Of a stretch of DNA of 64,000 nucleotides, positions 60,872 to 64,000 are shown in pieces. The notes beneath the pieces are model-generated. The model searched no databases and had not been told where the DNA came from. It saw only the letters and a list, made by a program, of their open reading frames with translations. How positions within the stretch are numbered: position 1 is the first letter of the stretch; each line of letters opens with the position of its first letter. This DNA comes from Cognataquiflexum aquatile (GTDB taxonomy: Bacteria > Bacteroidota > Bacteroidia > Cytophagales > Cyclobacteriaceae). Location of the stretch: positions 777,866 through 841,865 of the forward strand of contig NZ_QMIK01000004.1 in NCBI RefSeq assembly GCF_003316845.1, read 5' to 3'. A program made the translations under genes and the position numbers.

Positions 60872-63294
60872 GGTTTTGGAAAAGGTTTAACTGATAGAAA
60901 TATACCCGCAATCATTGTCACAAGAATAAGATATTGAAAGATTACTGTCACATTCTTGGTTTTGTAATAGCTGTCAGGTTCAAATTTCATTAAAACCTCA
61001 GATTTTCCTGCAGGAACAGATATGCCACGAAGCAGGTAATTGGTTCTAATTATATCGGCATCTTGCCCATTGACAAGTGCTTTCCATCCTTTTGGATAGT
61101 AAATCTCAGAAAAGACAACCAAACCGGCTTTTGTCGCCTCAACAGAATATTTCAACTCATTTGGTTTTTGGGAAGTGATAGCAACTGAACCCGAACCAGT
61201 CTGGACTTTTCCAAACTCAGTCTCATTAACAGTTGCTTCGTTTTTTGTATCCATTTGAGAAATGAGTTTGATTTCATCTTCGTTGGAGGTGACGGACCTT
61301 ATATTGGATGGAAACCACGCCGGCCCATTTGCTTCGGGATTGGTGAAAACAGCATTTTCAGCAGGACCTGCTACTACATATTTGGTGTTGAGCATATTCA
61401 GTGCTTTCAGTCCCTGCCAATCAAAATTTCCTTCCTGTGCTTTTTGGATAAAAGACTGAATTTCAGAACCCAATACATTTTCAGTTAATTCTTGGTATCG
61501 CTTCATTTTTGCTCCATGATAGCCACCGATGCTATTGAAGAAATAGCTTGGCCTGGCGTTATTAAAAGGATCTTCTAGGCTGATAATTCTGAAATAACTT
61601 TCATCTTTTAGGATTTTTTCATCAGCCGGAGATTTGGCAAAAAACTGAGCAGATGGACTTGATTGAAAGGATTCCTCATTCAAATACCTTTTGTTGATCG
61701 TCCAGAGATCTATAGCAACAAGAACCGCAATGCCCAATCCTGCAACCTGTGCAGAGATTTTGCTTTTCAATCCCGCCCATATCAAAGCAGCTGCAAGTAA
61801 AATAAAAATAACGCTTTTCATTGCACTGCTCTGAAGCATGGATTTTCTGTCTTCTTGGATAGCATCCACGAGCCATTCCGGAAGGTTGGCATCTACAGGT
61901 GCCCTGAATCCAAATATTCCTGCAAACAGCATGAATACCAAGGCCAATCCAGCTGTACTTCCCAAAGCGATCGAAAGGTTTTTGATGAGGGATTTATTAT
62001 CGCCGCTTTTGAATAGGTACTCCAAACCCAAACTTCCCAATACCGGAATGGCGAATAGCGCCATGGAAAGTCCCATGGTTACAGCCCGGAATTTGTTGTA
62101 TCCCGGAAGAAAATCAAATATTGCGTAGTTAAACCATGCCAGGTTTTTGCCCAATGCAAGTAAAATTGATAAAAGTGTAATAGAAAGGAATACATATTTA
62201 TATGTCTTTGGAGCATATATCAAACCCAAAACAAACAGAAAAAGCATAATCGCCCCACCATAAATAGGACCTCCTGTTCCCGGCTGCTCGCCCCAATAGG
62301 TGGGTGCTTTTTCAATAAACCCTGTTGCTTGGGCACTTTCAACGCCATTGCTCCGCAAAGCCTGTTCTGAGTTGGAATCTTTGGGCAAAGCTTCACCGCT
62401 TCCACCACCATAGAAAAAAGGAACCAAAAGCGTCAGGGTTTCCATTTTTCCCTGCGACCAGTTAAAGGCATAATCCCTGTCCAAACCGCCTTCGGATGTA
62501 TTGGCTGATGTAATATTGGATTGTCCTCTTGTGGAAAATTCTCCATATTCTAGCACAGCCATAAACCTGCTTAGATTCGAACCGACAGCAAGGCAAGCCC
62601 CTAAAACCAGTATTAGAATTGTTTTTCCAAAATCCGGGAGTGATTTTGATTTATATGAGGCTACAATTTGTCCGATGCCATAAATCAACACAATCAACAA
62701 AGTGTAATAGGTAATCTGTAGGTGGTTGAATTTGAGTTGGAGCATCAAACCAAAAGCAAAAAGAGCAAGACCCAAAATTCTTTTTCCGGAGAATGCCAAG
62801 TGAATTCCTGCCAAGATCAGAGGAATGAGGCAGATGGCCCAGATTTTTGCATTGTGTCCTGCGTCCAAGCTGATGATATGGAAGGTATTGAAGGCAAAAG
62901 CCACTGCACCCGCGATAGAAAATTCAGGTCGGACTTTGAAACTCAAAAGCAGGATATACATGGCCAACATTCCAAAAAACAAGGAGTTGACAGGGTGGGG
63001 GAGTCCCAAAGTGACCACTTTAATCAGGAAATTGGTAATGTCTCCCGGAACTTCAAAACTCACCAAATATGCCGGCATTCCGCCAAACATGCTGTTGGTC
63101 CAAAGTGCTTCCTCGCCTGTTTCCCCCCTGTAATCCATGACTTCTTTGGCAGCACCTTCCCATTGAAGAATGTCATATTGGAAAAGAATTTTGCCGTCAA
63201 AAACAGCAGGAGAGAAATAAAATAATACGATGAGGTAAAAGACCACAACTCCAACAAAGTGCGGCAAGATGTTATTTTTGAAGTTGATCTGCAT
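60868..63294 (-). CDS. YfhO-family membrane protein
   Basis: This 808-residue protein has about 12-14 transmembrane helices in its first ~560 residues and a C-terminal periplasmic domain. YfhO signs are KILFQYDILQWEGAAKEVMD, WTNSMFGGMPAYLVSFEVPG, FNTFHIISLDAGHNAKIWAI and the late ISVPAGKSEVLMKFEPDSYY. YfhO proteins are GT-C-fold-like and are linked to lipoteichoic-acid or glycan modification in Firmicutes; in Bacteroidota the role is open. It heads the four-gene glycan operon. Confidence 0.88.
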   Translation of the reverse strand: MQINFKNNILPHFVGVVVFYLIVLFYFSPAVFDGKILFQYDILQWEGAAKEVMDYRGETGEEALWTNSMFGGMPAYLVSFEVPGDITNFLIKVVTLGLPHPVNSLFFGMLAMYILLLSFKVRPEFSIAGAVAFAFNTFHIISLDAGHNAKIWAICLIPLILAGIHLAFSGKRILGLALFAFGLMLQLKFNHLQITYYTLLIVLIYGIGQIVASYKSKSLPDFGKTILILVLGACLAVGSNLSRFMAVLEYGEFSTRGQSNITSANTSEGGLDRDYAFNWSQGKMETLTLLVPFFYGGGSGEALPKDSNSEQALRSNGVESAQATGFIEKAPTYWGEQPGTGGPIYGGAIMLFLFVLGLIYAPKTYKYVFLSITLLSILLALGKNLAWFNYAIFDFLPGYNKFRAVTMGLSMALFAIPVLGSLGLEYLFKSGDNKSLIKNLSIALGSTAGLALVFMLFAGIFGFRAPVDANLPEWLVDAIQEDRKSMLQSSAMKSVIFILLAAALIWAGLKSKISAQVAGLGIAVLVAIDLWTINKRYLNEESFQSSPSAQFFAKSPADEKILKDESYFRIISLEDPFNNARPSYFFNSIGGYHGAKMKRYQELTENVLGSEIQSFIQKAQEGNFDWQGLKALNMLNTKYVVAGPAENAVFTNPEANGPAWFPSNIRSVTSNEDEIKLISQMDTKNEATVNETEFGKVQTGSGSVAITSQKPNELKYSVEATKAGLVVFSEIYYPKGWKALVNGQDADIIRTNYLLRGISVPAGKSEVLMKFEPDSYYKTKNVTVIFQYLILVTMIAGIFLSVKPFPKP

Positions 63295-63585
63295 GAGCTG
63301 AGTCAGTTCTTTTTGAAATAATGGCGCAAATTAAAAAATAAATAGGATTATCCGCCTGCTTTTCAATTTCCAAATTCACTTAAAATCCCTTAACGAGCCC
63401 GACCAAAGAGGTGGTGCCACAAAAAAAAGCTGGAAGAAGTGGGATTTATCCAGATCGCAAAAGATAAGATTGAGATTTAAGACAAGGGTTTGAATAACTA
63501 GAATTTAGTAGCCTTATTTCAAAAAATGATAAAATGAGTAACTTTAAGTTGATGGATTTCAAATTCCGACGAAACAAGAAGTTAT

Positions 63586-63861
63586 ATGGCAGCTTACATG
63601 TATATTTTGATTTGCGGAAATGGGCAATACTATGTTGGGAGTACAAAAAACTTAGATCTGAGAATTGAACAACATCAACTAGGCCAAGGTTCTAATTTTA
63701 CAAAAAAGAACCTTCCGGTAAGACTGGTTTATGTTGAAGAGTTTGACAGAATTGACCTTGCTTTCAACAGAGAAAAACAAATACAAAAGTGGAGTCATGA
63801 TAAAAAGGAAGCACTTATAAATGGGGATATAAAAAGGTTGAAACTACTTTCCAATAATTGA
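63586..63861 (+). CDS. GIY-YIG nuclease-domain protein
   Basis: This 91-residue protein is a stand-alone GIY-YIG domain of the URI/YhbQ type. The signature tyrosines appear in YMYILICGNGQYYVGSTKNL, with the catalytic Arg in DLRIEQH and Glu in AFNREKQIQKW. Single-domain family members are common in Bacteroidota and their roles are unknown. It is divergent from YfhO, and the sequence that follows (from 63880) is a 5'-truncated gene, which may mean this locus is a site of insertion or deletion. Confidence 0.88.
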   Translation: MAAYMYILICGNGQYYVGSTKNLDLRIEQHQLGQGSNFTKKNLPVRLVYVEEFDRIDLAFNREKQIQKWSHDKKEALINGDIKRLKLLSNN

Positions 63862-63879
63862 TTTTTAAATATTTGGTAG

Positions 63880-64000
63880 AAAGAGGGGGAAAACGGACAG
63901 TATCAAGGGGCATCCATCGACTTCAGGGCAGGCTTCCAGTCCGGTGTAATGCGGATTGCCTTCGGAGCGGACAAGTCGCTTTTTGTAGGCGAGACCAACA
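63880..64000 (+). pseudogene. 5'-truncated gene: sorbosone/glucose-dehydrogenase-like beta-propeller fragment
   Basis: In the frame starting after TAG at 63877-63879 the sequence reads KEGENGQYQGASIDFRAGFQ, then SGVMRIAFGADKSLFVGETN up to the window edge. This looks like the interior of a beta-propeller of the sugar-dehydrogenase (GSDH) type found in large secreted cytochrome/propeller proteins. There is no start codon before it and an in-frame stop just upstream, so the 5' part of the gene is missing here. It may be a deletion remnant, or the part of a gene beyond an insertion point. The family call is from memory. Confidence 0.5.

Noticed and set aside
62722..63225. A 167-codon plus-strand open frame.
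   Set aside because: It is antisense to the well-supported YfhO gene and has no recognisable domain.
63415..63480. A short plus-strand stretch translating as KKLEEVGFIQIAKDKIEI then stop.
   Set aside because: It reads like coding sequence but is under 30 codons, has no start, and no matching gene continues upstream. It could be a remnant, but there is too little to support a call.
1..64000. CRISPR arrays, tRNA or rRNA genes, prophage genes and classical IS transposases.
   Set aside because: No regularly spaced repeats, no cloverleaf-type T-arm/CCA context, no phage structural genes and no transposase motifs were found on either strand by eye. A tRNAscan or similar run would be decisive for tRNAs.

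Overview
The window is about 41% G+C by eye and reads as chromosome of a Bacteroidota bacterium, most likely order Cytophagales, family Cyclobacteriaceae (Algoriphagus-like). This rests on a GLPGLI-family protein paired with a CarboxypepD_reg-type outer-membrane barrel, DUF2911, AraC regulators with cupin-like N-termini, a split transketolase, TAnnTTTG promoter cores in place of E. coli-type -10 boxes, and the near absence of Shine-Dalgarno sequences. No rRNA, tRNA, CRISPR array, prophage or classical IS transposase was recognised. Family calls come from recognising motifs by eye; no database search was possible.

Layout. 1-9652: sugar and small-metabolite genes (partial TIM-barrel isomerase, cupin, SDR and divergent AraC regulator, lipoprotein, CPBP-like membrane protein, Gfo/Idh/MocA dehydrogenase, GH99/WbsX-like secreted protein, two-subunit transketolase). 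9662-12595: Bcp peroxiredoxin, M23 peptidase, FAH-family enzyme. 12702-13248: a compact unit with inverted-repeat ends around a GxxExxY (PD-(D/E)XK fold) gene. 13255-19298: a two-component system divergent from a GLPGLI/outer-membrane-barrel operon, with three TTAACCT boxes in the shared promoter. 20166-21133: an Xre/RES toxin-antitoxin locus whose toxin carries an in-frame stop. 21272-27962: a SerB-SerA fusion, Nudix, CAT-like acyltransferase, DUF2911, hydroxyacid dehydrogenase, universal stress protein and TPR protein. 28090-38662: a tight nine-gene operon from holA to trmB whose middle encodes a TPR protein, a plugless barrel, a SPOR protein and an ExbB/ExbD/TonB motor. 39910-42711: a secreted glycosidase-like/FGE-fold fusion. 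43153-52477: uronate catabolism (uxaB, uxaA, kdgK, kdgA) with a TRAP transporter. 52540-57067: pfkA-mgsA, mscL, an ECF sigma/anti-sigma-like/Spy-like operon and a universal stress protein. 57421-57627: a possible small structured RNA. 57607-63294: a surface-polysaccharide operon (YfhO, methyltransferase, glycosyltransferase, flippase). 63586-64000: a GIY-YIG gene followed at once by a 5'-truncated gene.

How it fits together. The TRAP transporter probably imports a hexuronate. UxaB and UxaA would turn tagaturonate into 2-keto-3-deoxygluconate, and KdgK and KdgA split that to pyruvate and glyceraldehyde-3-phosphate, feeding the glycolysis represented by pfkA and mgsA. The uronate isomerase (uxaC) is not in the window.

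Most worth a second look: the GxxExxY unit with terminal inverted repeats, the energised TPR/barrel/SPOR/Exb/Ton operon, the candidate RNA near 57.4 kb, the broken RES toxin, and the three phased boxes linking the sensor kinase to the GLPGLI/OMP operon.
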